Source: Yponomeuta sedellus (taxonomy: Eukaryota; Arthropoda; Insecta; Lepidoptera; Yponomeutidae). Taken from it: a stretch of 64,000 nucleotides of DNA. Positions 22,301-29,734 of this stretch are shown in pieces. The translations under genes and the position numbers were made by a program. The notes beneath the pieces were generated by a model, which saw only the letters and a list, made by a program, of their open reading frames with translations, was not told where the DNA came from and did no database searches. The first letter of the stretch is position 1. Each line of letters begins with the position of its first letter. The stretch is taken from NCBI GenBank assembly GCA_934045075.1, contig OW203746.1:248001-312000 (forward strand), written 5' to 3'.

Positions 22301-25300
22301 TATTATACATGAAGCGTTCTCGATCTATCTATTAATGTTAAGTTGATAAAGAAATAAATTTTTCTTTTTCTTTTAAATTTAATTGAAACTTCCCCTGAGC
22401 ACCCGCAACTCCCGCCCGCAGGACAACCGGCGCTACTACCTGGACCTGAAGGAGAACTCCCGCGGGCGCTTCCTGCGCGTGTCGCAGACCATCACGCGCG
22501 GCGGCCCGCGCTCGCAGGTGGCGCTGCCCGCGCAGGGCATGATCGAGTTCCGCGACGCGCTCACAGACCTGCTCGACGACTTCGGCACCGACGACGGCGG
22601 GTCAGTCACCCCACGTTGTCGTCGCAGCTCCTCCGCGAGCAGACCGTTCCGTTGCTATACAATAAACTGCCGGAGCTGAGTGCTTAGTGCCAGTTTGACA
22701 GATCCAATCGAATAACTTTACTACCGCGCTGATGATGATGATGCCTTCCATGCCGATTTCGGCAACGGCGACCAATTCTGTTTTGTGTTACTGGTGCGTC
22801 CTCGCGTGACTAATGTAACCAATTTTAGCAGTAAACGTCCGAAGACGCCGTCCGGTGCCACATGTGAGGACTCCATTTACGTAATTGTACAAAATATTCG
22901 AAGGCGCTTTATTTTTTAAGTGTTCCCGTCGTAAATCAAGCTCGTGCCTTCGTTTATTTTCAAACTACCGCGTTAATCGAGCATTGAGTAGTGAGTATGA
23001 GTAAGTTAACCGTTCGAACTGGCAAAACGCTGTCACAGTACAACTCGCACTCGCGTTTATTCGTGTTTTGACTGGTAAACGTGTTCACTTCTCAACGTCA
23101 AGCGTTACAACTCGCACTCAGCAATTTTAATTTCCATACTTGTCGCTATGTGGCGCTTCCTCGATGCCACAGAAATATGAGTTTACGTTAACGCGATCAA
23201 GTAGTTAAAAAACTCGCACTAAGCACTCTGGCCGCGTTGCTGGCACAGGGGATGATCGAGTTCCCCGACCGCGATTAGCGCTCGTGGCCTAAGCGAACCG
23301 AGTGATTGGAATCAATCACTCGAGTTAAGCAACAACAGGCGCGGTCTGTGTGTGTCGGCCTAGAGAATGATAATTGTAAAACACTGACCCCTGAGTTACA
23401 GCCAAAAACCTAGTTCTGGAGCCAGGGTATCATTTATTTTATACCTAAGTGTGTAATATCAAAATTGTTTTTATGATGTAATAATTTTCTTGCTTGCTTT
23501 GTGGTGTCGGTCCAGAGAATAGCACCAACCCAAATTCTTCCCGCGGGTGTCGTAAAAGGCGACTAAGGGGCACAAACGGGGGGGTGGGCAGCAGCGCTCT
23601 CTACAGTACAATTCCACCAAACTGCGATCCCCAACCCGCATGCCCAGCGTGGGGATTATGGGCATTACCCCTCAATGATGGCACAACCTTGCGCTCATTA
23701 GGGGAGGGCTATGTCCAGCAGTGGACTAACAAAGCCTAAAGAAGAGGCGCGGTCAAGTACGGGATGGGTAACCGTCCTGTGACTACCGCTAGTGGCATTT
23801 TTCCAAGCGCTTTCGTGCTTCGCAAGGCACGTTAAGCCGTTGGTGCCGGCTGTCATGTAATGGCAGTCGTTAAGCCATGTTAGAGGTCTTATGGGCGGCT
23901 TGATAACTTCTGACTGTAATGCCCGCCACTGCCTTACAATCCTCCACCAACCCGGACTTGGCCCCCGTGGTGGAGTCCTAACCTTCCTGCGATGCAGGAA
24001 GAGACCCGTGCCCCAGCAGTGGGGACATACAAGGGTTGATAACGATAACGATCACTGACTTGTTGAACGAATTCTGAACGGACCACGTGTCATTGACTCT
24101 CTAGCAGCTGCAGGTCGAAGCGAAGCATTGTTTTCATCATCAACCCATTAAGTCCCCACCTAGGGGCACGGGTCTCTTCCCTGAGAAAGGCACAGGCCAT
24201 ACTCCACCGCGGAGGCCAAGTCCGGATTGGTGGAGGCTTGCAAGGCTGGTCTTAATGTCAGACTGCCATCTATCGATTGCTGCCGGCACTAACTCTTAAC
24301 GTGCCTAGCGAAGCACGGAACGGCTCGGATAAATGTCACTAGCGTTAGTCATAGACAGTTTACCCACGCACTGAACGCGCCCTGTGTTGCTTAAACTTCG
24401 TGATCGTTTAAGATCACGCAGGCAGCCGGGGCTACGAGCGATTCAGATATCTGAGATCCCTAGGTTATAGGCCTGCGCATTGGGGGTCATTGTGTTACCA
24501 TAATCATAGTGCAATCTAGTGAACTATTGTGCTGCTATCAGGGGTCTTTTTATTGATTTTATGCGATGATACAGGTAAAGGTTTCCTATTCCATGTTTCA
24601 TCTATCTTGTATTATTATTTAACAAGTATATGTTATGCAGACCCCTTCAATACCGAGCGGCGACCGGATCGTGTTGCATCGCTGAGCTTTCCGATGTAGG
24701 CACCTCGACTTTGTTGCCTAGCGACTGTGTTGCGCTGCCTCAATCGCAATTCTTTAAATTCAAATCTGAAAAAAACAATTTATTTCTCCGTTGATGCTTT
24801 CATCCACGTGAGCCATCTTAATTGTTTGCTCACGTCCGATGCATATCCATGTTTGATGTCTCAGTGCCCTTTTGTCAATTTACCCGAACTCGTCCACTGG
24901 TAGTCGTAGGTCTCCCTCATGGCACGCCACTGCTCTTTGATCTCCTGATCCTCATCGAGCTGAATTATATTACGTGTAATACGGCAAAGTGCATCTTTTT
25001 CTCCGAACTTGAGGTTGACAAGCCCAAGCATGGCGGACAACTCCTCAGGTATAAAGATGTACTTAAGCGCCACATGAAAAAGTACATCCTCCGGACACAC
25101 ACTTCCTGTTAGGATAGTTCTCTGAAGGATACGGCTCGATTAGGCTGGCTGTGCCGCAGGCAAGTTTTTCATGTAGAGACCGACTCCTATTTGTAGCGAG
25201 TGATAAATTCAATAAAATTATTGCACATTATGATTTGTTCAATACAGGGGTCCACACACTAAGACGTGCGCCGTTCTTTGCAGGTGGATAAATATTAGTG

Positions 25301-28300
25301 TTTAAATATTATAATATTTATAAAGTAAATTCATCATTGTAAGTTATATGTTTGAAGCGCGAAGCATGGAGGCCATACATTTTTTTTCTGGGAATCTTTT
25401 ATTGGCTCCTAGTAACCTATTTCATCTACTAGCATAATTATTTCATAAGCTGATGATTCTCCAAAGTGTATAAATGTTGGCGCGTGACGCGAGCGCGAGG
25501 TGTGAATGTTGTCTGATGTAAATGAAGCAGCGTGTGCAGGTTCAAGGAATGTTGTCTGATGTAAATGAAGCAGCGTGTGCAGGTTCAAGGAATGTTGTCT
25601 GATGTAAATGAAGCAGCGTGTGCAGGTTCAAGGAATGTTGTCTGATGTAAATGAAGCAGCGTGTGCAGGTTCAAGGAATGTTGTCTGATGTAAATGAAGC
25701 AGCGTGTGCAGGTTCAAGGAATGTTGTCTGATGTAAATGAAGCAGCGTGTGCAGGTTCAAGGAATGTTGTCTGATGTAAATGAAGCAGCGTGTGCAGGTT
25801 CAAGGGCGAGCTGCCCGAGGGCCGGCACCTGCGGGTCGACAACAAGAACTTCTACTTCGACATCGGACAGAACAACCGCGGCATCTACATGAAAGTCAGC
25901 GAGGTGAGCCCTGCAGCCCTGCACTGCCCTGTATGTCTAGAATTATGTATATGTATTTTATATACTATTTAAGTTTATGTTTATTGTTTATTGCACAAAA
26001 AAAAAACAAGAATATAAAATCCAAAGAATTTTGCGTACGTATACACCATAAATATCAGAATTAAGGTGCATGCTATGACTTAAGTAATAGAAGTTCCAGG
26101 GGTCCCCACACTAGGCTAGGCCTGTAACGTGGGGAACCAGTTGTATATAAAAGCGAAAACAAATTAAATGTTATTAAATTTTAGCTTTAACAATATTGAA
26201 GCACCAGAGAGACATAAAGTGCGGATAGCGAAATTTGCAATTTTAAATAAAACTAAAATAAAAAATTAACAAAGGTACAAAAGAAATATAAGTAGTTACA
26301 TTAGTGCTGAAACAACATGGTATTAGTATGGTATTAATTTCTCTGTAAGATTATAGTCAAGACAACTAAGGTATTTAGTTATGGATATCCTTGCCTGTCT
26401 AACCGTGTTACTTTTTATGTCACATAAGTTCACCAACGTGTTATATATTCGAAAACGCATATGATCTGAAAATCGACTAGCAAATGTTGTCTTCACCATA
26501 GGAACCTTCAATCTAAAGACTATTTTGCAGCATTCCTTTATAAGATAGGGAGTTAAGTGTTTTTTGGTGTGTCTCTAAACATATTCTCAAGACAAAAAGT
26601 TGTCTCACTCTGAGAACCTGGGCCTCTTTGTAGAGTTCGTTTGTGGTATACCTAAAAGGCCTCCTGTGCATGACCTTTAAGAGTGATCTTTGCGCCCGCT
26701 CCGCATTGATCAAAGTTGTTTTAGCTGCGCTGCCCCAAACTGTAATGCAATAATTGATTACTGATTGGCACAGCGCCAGATAAACAAGCCTAAGTAACAG
26801 TTTACTAGCGGAATTACGTAGCTTTTTCATAATAACGATTGTTCTTCTGATACTTTTACATAAGCTTAATATGTGCTCTTTGAAGTTAGGTTTCTCATCG
26901 ACTATTATTCCGAGATATTTAACAGAGTCGGCCCGCATAATAATTTCGCAGTTGCATCCCTTTTGGCCTTGACAAGTTTGGTTGTGAATTTTTAAGTTCT
27001 TGTTTAAGGGAGGTTTTGACGCAGCGGTCTTGTGAAAACACAATAGCTTGGTTTTTTTATAGTTTAAGGTAAGAAGATTATTCCGGAGCCATTTCGAGAC
27101 CGCTGTCAGTCCTGTATCCGCATCGTGTAGAACACTTTGCCACCATTTATTGTGAAACAGGACTACCGTATCGTCTGCATAGCAAATAATTTCTGACTTT
27201 ACCAGGTTTTGTTTGAGTTCGTGTATGTCATTTAGGTAGATTATGAAAAGCGTAGGACCGAGTATACTTCACTGAGGTACGCCGTATCTAATCAGCTCTG
27301 GATCACTTATTTCTTCTCCAACTTTAACTTTTTGACTACGTTCTAGTAGATAGTCTGAAAACCAGGCTAGGGCGGTTCCTCTCACTCCCAAAAGTTCGAG
27401 TTTTCTGAGTATTATCTGAGTTGACACCGTGTCAAAAGCCTTTGCCAGGTCCAGGAAGACTCCAATGCAACAAAGGCCGCTGTCAAGATAACCTGAGACT
27501 AGATCTGACTAGATTTAAGTAGTTATAATTATGTACAATGTCTGTATATTAGTAAGTATCTATTGATAACTATAGTGACAATTTTATTAATGGGTAACTA
27601 TTAACTTAAAAACCTATTTAGAGGCTAAAAATTTCACCCATGCCGGGATTCGAACCCGCAACCTCTGGCTATCCGTGCCAGCGCTCTACCAATTGAATTT
27701 TTAGCCTCTAAATAGGTTTTTAAAAATTTGTCTTTAGCACGGGTTAGTGCATTAAAAATAAAATAGTATAACTATTAACTTGAAATAGGTGATTTTAGAT
27801 TTTATTTTTCTTGTTTAGCTATATTTGCCATCTCCCGCTCTCTGTTTTTTGGTCAGAATCTTTCTTAGGCTGGCTGGAAGAAATTTGTTTTGAAATAAGT
27901 CCGCCTTTGTACATCAACACTGTTTATGTTATTTTTCTGTTTCTTACTTTTTGTGCAATAAAGCGTAACAAACAAACTGCGCAAACATACGGTTAGATCT
28001 AGAGACAGAGTGACTGGGTGTCCCTGGCCCCGGTGCTTCTAGATCTGACCGCTCTAAAAAGTAGAAATGCATTTATCTCGGGATCAATATAGTAAATAGA
28101 CCAATTTCCGACAACATACAGAATTTAAGGTGTTCCTTGTTCAGTGTGTGCGGGACTTGCATATGAACCGCTTAATTTGATTGCGATGGAATCCTTCAAA
28201 TAGTAATCCTAGAGTTATATGCTTGTTATCTCCAAAGTTTTGGTGTGGAATATATGTTTTTTGGCAATAAAATCACTAATTTTAACTCGATTCATAGGTT

Positions 28301-29326
28301 CTGCAGATCCGTAGAGCCTCGGATGATATTTATCAAAAGTAAATAATTATTTTACAATCACTAAGCTAGATTGTGCTAACGTGACGGTATGCCTGCGGTA
28401 ACGCTAGTGTTAACAATTGACACTTGTGCAGGTGAAGAGCAACTTCCGCACGGCCATCACGGTGCCGGAGAAGTGCTGGGCGCGCTTCCGCGACATCCTG
28501 GCCGACTACTGCGACAAGATGGCCGCCGCGCCGGAGCACGCCGGCTGCTCGCGGCAGCAGCCCGCGCCCGCGCCCTCGCCGGTACGTATGCTGCATGCCG
28601 CCCAGCCGAGTCTTCACCGGTAAGTATGCTGCATGCCGCCCAGCTGAGTCTTCACCGGTAAGTATGCTGCATGCCGCCCAGCCGAGTCTTCACCGGTAAG
28701 TATGCTGCATGCCGCCCAGCCGAGTCTTCACCGGTAAGTATGCTGCATGCCGCCCAGCCGAGTCTTCACCGGTAAGTATGCTGTATGCCGCCCGGCGGAG
28801 TCTTCACCGGTAAGTATGCTGTATGCTGCCCGGCGATGTCTTAATCGGTAAGTATGCTGTATGCCGCCCAGCCGAGTCTGCGCCGTTACGTATGCTTTAT
28901 GCCGCCCGGCCGCGCCCTTGCTGGTCCGTATGCTATATGCCGTACACTCGCCGGTACGAATGCTGTATGCCGCTGATCGAGCCCTCGCTCGTAAGTATGC
29001 TGTATGCCGTGTTGCGCGTACTCGCCGGTTCTTATGCTGTATGCCGCCCGATCGAGACCTCACCGGTATGTATGCTGTAGGCCGCCCCGCACCACGCTGG
29101 CTGCTCCTAAGATCAGCCCGTGACCTCGCCGATACGTATGCCGCTCCGCGTTCGAGCTGGTATATATGTCGCCCCTTATATGCAAGAGCGCCCCCTCTCT
29201 GTCATCTCAGCTCGTAGCTTACAGCAAGCGTCGCCCCCATATGGTCTCCCCAACTTGCAAGGTGTCCTCTGACGATACCCGGCCTGCCCGCAGGACTCGT
29301 TCCCGCCCGCGCCGCACCGGATTTGA
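10305..29326 (+). CDS. Pur-alpha: Pur-alpha, PUR-repeat nucleic-acid-binding protein (seven coding exons)
   Basis: Spliced join 10305-10335, 14022-14134, 17862-18026, 22422-22600, 25798-25903, 28432-28581, 29294-29326 gives 258 residues, close to the usual insect length. PUR proteins bind purine-rich single-stranded DNA and RNA, unwind short duplexes, and act in transcription and in mRNP transport. Repeat I is residues about 18-90 ([20 protein letters not shown]), repeat II about 100-160 ([20 protein letters not shown]), repeat III about 164-232 ([20 protein letters not shown], then [19 protein letters not shown]). The C-terminal tail is rich in Ala and Pro. All junctions are GT-AG and keep frame: phase 1 after exon 1, phase 2 after exon 4, phase 0 elsewhere. 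The start is taken at ATG 10305 because it gives [11 protein letters not shown]. The frame is open upstream (YHGQG), so an extra N-terminal exon is possible. Tandem arrays cover the acceptor of exon 5 and the donor of exon 6. Confidence 0.93.
10796..11102 (+). mobile_element. MITE family J, copy 1 (307 bp)
   Basis: The ends are inverted repeats: GAGTGCTTAGTGCGAGTTT at the left, and its near complement closing in CTCGCACTAAGCACTC. No coding. A second copy in reverse orientation at 22678-23228 is also 307 bp once its own insertion and one target duplication are removed. Confidence 0.85.
11103..12607. other. Intron 1 DNA without recognised element
   Basis: Mixed AT-rich intron sequence. A GC-rich patch at 11150-11350 has short open frames on both strands with no motif. 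Nothing else is supported. Confidence 0.4.
12608..12706. repeat. Two-copy tandem repeat of about 49 bp
   Basis: The block 'TACTCCTGAAC...CTAGGGCTA...TTTGGCGAAAATG' occurs twice in direct order with a few substitutions. Confidence 0.75.
12850..12885. repeat. Perfect 36 bp palindromic hairpin
   Basis: Seventeen-base arms (TTTCAGCACCGCCAACA and its complement) are separated by two bases. It lies 11 bp before the reversed repeat C copy at 12897. Confidence 0.85.
12897..13140 (-). mobile_element. Interspersed repeat C, reverse copy
   Basis: Longest copy of this repeat in the window, read on the minus strand. It starts with 'GGTGTCGGCCTAGAGAATAG' and ends 'GTCCAGCAGTGGACTAGTAT'. It contains no long ORF. 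It is either a SINE or a LINE 3' end. Confidence 0.7.
13187..13970 (+). mobile_element. Helitron-like non-autonomous element, split by a LINE
   Basis: The 3' end at about 13935-13968 has the palindrome GTCCGCGCGGAC, then 'GGCAAAAGCTAGT'. A hairpin followed by a terminal CTRR motif is the Helitron signature, and ends of this kind are common in Lepidoptera. The 5' part (13187-13400, 'TCCTGACTGACTCACCAACG') and the 3' part are separated by the RTE fragment at 13412-13837. Assignment to Helitrons rests on the end motif only. Confidence 0.5.
13412..13837 (+). mobile_element. 5'-truncated RTE-type LINE fragment with target duplication
   Basis: Reads in frame from about 13416 to TGA at 13815-13817 as [10 protein letters not shown]...[14 protein letters not shown]...YTQQWAAVG, the C-terminal end of an RTE-clade reverse transcriptase protein. 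It ends in (GAT)n. The 9 bp AAAATAAAT occurs on both sides (13403-13411 and 13838-13846), which marks the insertion limits. It is dead by truncation. Confidence 0.85.
14022..14134 (+). CDS. Pur-alpha: Pur-alpha coding exon 2 (start of PUR repeat I)
   Basis: Encodes [20 protein letters not shown] then [17 protein letters not shown]. This is the first PUR beta-strand block with the basic NRRGRF turn that contacts nucleic acid in the family. Acceptor GACAG ends at 14021; donor GAG|GTATGA follows. Confidence 0.95.
16265..16625 (-). mobile_element. SINE family A with inverted duplication of its tail
   Basis: The 3' part of a minus-strand SINE (16265-16450) is followed by an inverted structure. 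Bases 16454-16509 are the exact reverse complement of 16567-16622 (56 bp arms). Between them is a tRNA-like B box 'GGGTTCGAATCCCGGCATGG'. The RNA would fold into a long perfect hairpin. Confidence 0.8.
16732..16838 (+). repeat. Interspersed repeat E, copy 1
   Basis: About 105 bp with 'GTGTGAGTGAAGACGCCACT' and 'ATCTCATTACGTAGATGCAG'. Other copies are at 32378-32482, 55050-55150 and 58618-58735, all on the + strand. No ORF; origin not recognised. Confidence 0.7.
17862..18026 (+). CDS. Pur-alpha: Pur-alpha coding exon 3 (end of PUR repeat I)
   Basis: Exactly 55 codons, phase 0 at both ends. It begins [20 protein letters not shown] and ends [10 protein letters not shown]. It supplies the last strand and the helix of repeat I plus the linker to repeat II. 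Acceptor CTTCCAG; donor AAG|GTATGT. An ATG upstream at 17841 is intronic. Confidence 0.95.
18462..18735 (-). mobile_element. SINE family A (tRNA-derived), nearly complete
   Basis: Minus orientation. It has the tail 'AAAACCTATTTATAGGCTAA', a B box at 'CCGGGACTCGAACCCGCGAC', a degraded A box, then a body with 'AATGTCGAACCTCTTTACAA' and 'GTATTACGTACAGGCAGCAA'. It is the longest single-orientation copy, useful as the family reference. Confidence 0.75.
20640..20828 (-). mobile_element. SINE family M with tRNA-like head
   Basis: On the minus strand the head reads TGGCGTAGCGGTAGCGC (A box) and GGTTCGAATCC (B box), separated by an anticodon-arm-like segment. The body includes 'CCACACTAGGATACCCTGTG'. 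Not a tRNA gene, because the acceptor stem does not pair and the element continues. Confidence 0.75.
21744..22313. repeat. Three 190 bp tandem copies of a LINE-tail-like repeat
   Basis: Units start at 21744, 21934 and 22124 with 'CTAGYTGACCCAGCRAACTT'. Units 2 and 3 are almost identical; unit 1 is diverged. Each holds 'TTTCTCTCCGTAAGAACCAT' and 'TCGGTTCAGCTGCTCTCGAG' and ends 'TATTATAGATAGA'. Text of this type is frequent at LINE 3' ends. Confidence 0.85.
22422..22600 (+). CDS. Pur-alpha: Pur-alpha coding exon 4 (PUR repeat II)
   Basis: Encodes [20 protein letters not shown], then [20 protein letters not shown] and [19 protein letters not shown] plus two bases of a Gly codon. The whole of repeat II lies in this GC-rich exon. 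Acceptor CCCGCAG, donor GG|GTCAGT (+4 to +6 AGT, +3 C). A degraded copy of its middle part lies downstream at 23234-23273. Confidence 0.95.
22678..23228 (-). mobile_element. MITE family J, copy 2, interrupted
   Basis: Reverse-complement copy of the element at 10796-11102. A 235 bp insertion (22729-22963) and its 9 bp target duplication account for all the extra length. The left end starts 77 bp after exon 4. Confidence 0.88.
22729..22963. mobile_element. 235 bp insertion inside MITE J
   Basis: Bounded by the 9 bp direct repeat ACTACCGCG (22720-22728 and 22964-22972). It begins with (TGA)n, as expected of a reversed tail of a retroelement. The rest is not recognised, and there is no ORF. Confidence 0.75.
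23234..23273 (+). pseudogene. Duplicated fragment of Pur-alpha exon 4
   Basis: Reads [14 protein letters not shown] then a stop, against [14 protein letters not shown] in exon 4 (22521-22559). The two match at 30 of the first 36 bases and share ATGATCGAGTTCC exactly. It starts six bases after the right end of MITE J, which itself follows exon 4. It has no splice sites and is not coding. Confidence 0.75.
23279..24045 (+). mobile_element. 5S rRNA-derived SINE, copy 2, split by repeat C
   Basis: The head runs 23279-23346, and the rest resumes at 23745 with 'GGCGCGGTCAAGTACGGGAT' and runs to 'ACAAGGGTTGATAACGATAA'. The 5S-like control region is cut in the middle by the insertion 23347-23744. Confidence 0.82.
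23347..23744 (+). mobile_element. Repeat C inserted in a 5S SINE
   Basis: The 10 bp duplication AGGCGCGGTC (23337-23346 and 23745-23754) defines the ends. The 3' half is the standard repeat C; the 5' half has a second 'TCGGCCTAGAGAATGATAAT' start, so the element itself may be composite. Confidence 0.8.
24130..24445 (-). mobile_element. 5S rRNA-derived SINE, copy 3 (degraded, reverse)
   Basis: Contains the complements of the family body ('GGCACGGGTCTCTTCC', 'GGCCAAGTCCGGATTGGTGG') and of the 5S-like head ('GCGCCCTGTGTTGCTTAAAC' near 24388). Confidence 0.7.
24446..25503. other. Intron 4, second half
   Basis: About 1 kb of mixed AT-rich DNA with no recognised element. ORFs at 24822-25112 on both strands have no motif. 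Confidence 0.45.
25504..25804 (+). repeat. Acceptor minisatellite: seven perfect 43 bp units ending in exon 5
   Basis: Units begin at 25504, 25547, 25590, 25633, 25676, 25719 and 25762 and are identical. Each ends GTGTGCAG|GTTCAAG, so every copy holds a complete TGCAG acceptor, a possible branch region (CTGATGTAAAT) and the first exon bases. Acceptor AG positions end at 25539, 25582, 25625, 25668, 25711, 25754 and 25797. Splicing to any but the last would give GFKECCLM and then TAA. Confidence 0.97.
25798..25903 (+). CDS. Pur-alpha: Pur-alpha coding exon 5 (first half of PUR repeat III)
   Basis: One base plus 35 codons: [20 protein letters not shown] then [15 protein letters not shown]. The acceptor TGTGCAG|G is the last of seven identical acceptors in the 43 bp array at 25504-25804, and the first seven exon bases (GTTCAAG) belong to the repeat unit. 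Only this last acceptor keeps the protein open. Donor GAG|GTGAGC. Confidence 0.95.
26323..27490 (-). pseudogene. Non-LTR retrotransposon reverse transcriptase fragment (Jockey/CR1-like)
   Basis: The minus strand reads [16 protein letters not shown], then GVPQ-stop-[15 protein letters not shown] (catalytic YADD at 27170-27181), [11 protein letters not shown] and the C-terminal [17 protein letters not shown]. This is the order of RT blocks in non-LTR elements. It is 5'-truncated at about 27490 inside the palm. A TGA at 27269-27271 replaces the usual Gly of the PQG motif, and one extra A in a run at about 26560-26566 shifts the frame. It is inactive and antisense to Pur-alpha. Confidence 0.9.
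27607..27770 (-). mobile_element. SINE family A with inverted ends
   Basis: 'AAAACCTATTTAGAGGCTAA' at 27607 is mirrored by its complement at about 27699-27722, around a tRNA-like centre with B box 'GGGATTCGAACCCGCAACCT'. This is the second snapback copy of the family in the window. Confidence 0.75.
27865..27925 (+). repeat. LINE 3' tail fragment (family I)
   Basis: 'GGCTGGAAGAAATTTG...CGCCTTTGTACAT'. Related pieces occur near 21187, 21650, 47030 (reverse) and 56370. It probably comes from 3' UTRs of a LINE family. Confidence 0.5.
28432..28581 (+). CDS. Pur-alpha: Pur-alpha coding exon 6 (second half of PUR repeat III and tail)
   Basis: Fifty codons: [30 protein letters not shown], then an Ala/Pro-rich tail ending QQPAPAPSP. 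Acceptor CTTGTGCAG. The donor CCG|GTACGT at 28582 is unit 1 of a 38 bp array whose next seven units carry the stronger GTAAGT. Without splicing here, translation adds [13 protein letters not shown] and stops at TAA 28621-28623. Confidence 0.93.
28580..29175 (+). repeat. Donor minisatellite: about 15 units of 38 bp starting at the exon 6 donor
   Basis: GT positions 28582, 28620, 28658, 28696, 28734, 28772, 28810 and 28848 are exactly 38 bp apart. Unit 1 is GTACGTATG; units 2-8 are GTAAGTATG after CCG or TCG, a full match to U1 at +1 to +6. Later units decay: GT lost at 28886, altered donors at 28924, 28954, 29028 and 29066, a good one at 28991, and GA at 29132. The unit body is TGCTGCATGCCGCCCAGCC plus GAGTCTTCA. 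Confidence 0.96.
29294..29326 (+). CDS. Pur-alpha: Pur-alpha coding exon 7 (C-terminus)
   Basis: Acceptor CCTGCCCGCAG ends at 29293. In the frame left by donor 28582 it reads [10 protein letters not shown] and stops at TGA 29324. The +38 frame produced by the second array donor (28620) is also open, as far as TAA 29382-29384, giving an Arg-rich tail. Which frame is used cannot be settled from DNA alone. Confidence 0.65.
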   Translation, partial: DSFPPAPHRI

Positions 29327-29734
29327 TGCGAGCGCTCGGCCTTCTACTGAGCGGCAGCCGCGAGCCGCGTTAGCTTTAAGGTAATGTGATAAACAAACAA
29401 TCAAACTGTTTCCGCTTGTCACTCCGCTCCGCAAGTATTAGGCCAGGCGGGACGTCTGCTCTTATTTTTATATGTATCGAGTTGTGAGACGGCTCCGCCG
29501 CACTAACCGCGAAGGTTTTAATTGACGAAATCAGATTTCTAAATTCGCATGCCGCGTGGCCTTTTTAAATCTAAATTATTATTATTATTATGATTGCCCC
29601 GACACGGTTGGAGGATACGATTTTGGTGGTTCGATCTATCCCGGAGCTTTCGACGGCTGTTTATTTCGATCGGCCGACGAGGTTCGATTCGTTGATAGAC
29701 GTTTGTGGCAGGCGCGGGCCGCTCGCACCGCTAG

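Larger units (their letters stand above)
18027..22421. other. Intron 3 of Pur-alpha
   Basis: Largest intron. It holds SINE A (18462-18735), a SINE M with tRNA-like head (20640-20828) and LINE-tail fragments with 'CGCCTTTGTACAT' at about 21187-21232 and 'AAGGTTGTCTGAAGATATCA' at about 21650. A direct repeat of 'TATACACTTAATAGG' blocks lies at about 21330 and 21510, and a triple 190 bp tandem at 21744-22313. The short ORFs are random. Confidence 0.6.
25904..28431. other. Intron 5 of Pur-alpha
   Basis: Holds a SINE M body fragment at about 26100-26140 ('CCCACACTAGGC'), a LINE on the minus strand (26323-27490), a folded SINE A (27607-27770) and a LINE tail (27865-27925). The last 450 bases are plain AT-rich intron. 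Confidence 0.6.

Noticed and set aside
25504..25804. CRISPR-like repeat array
   Set aside because: Units are contiguous and identical with no variable spacers, and they overlap a eukaryotic exon.
28728..29217. ORFs of 70-118 codons on both strands over the 38 bp array
   Set aside because: They are a by-product of tandem GC-rich units; 38 bp units shift frame each copy, so any product would be a frame-cycling repeat.
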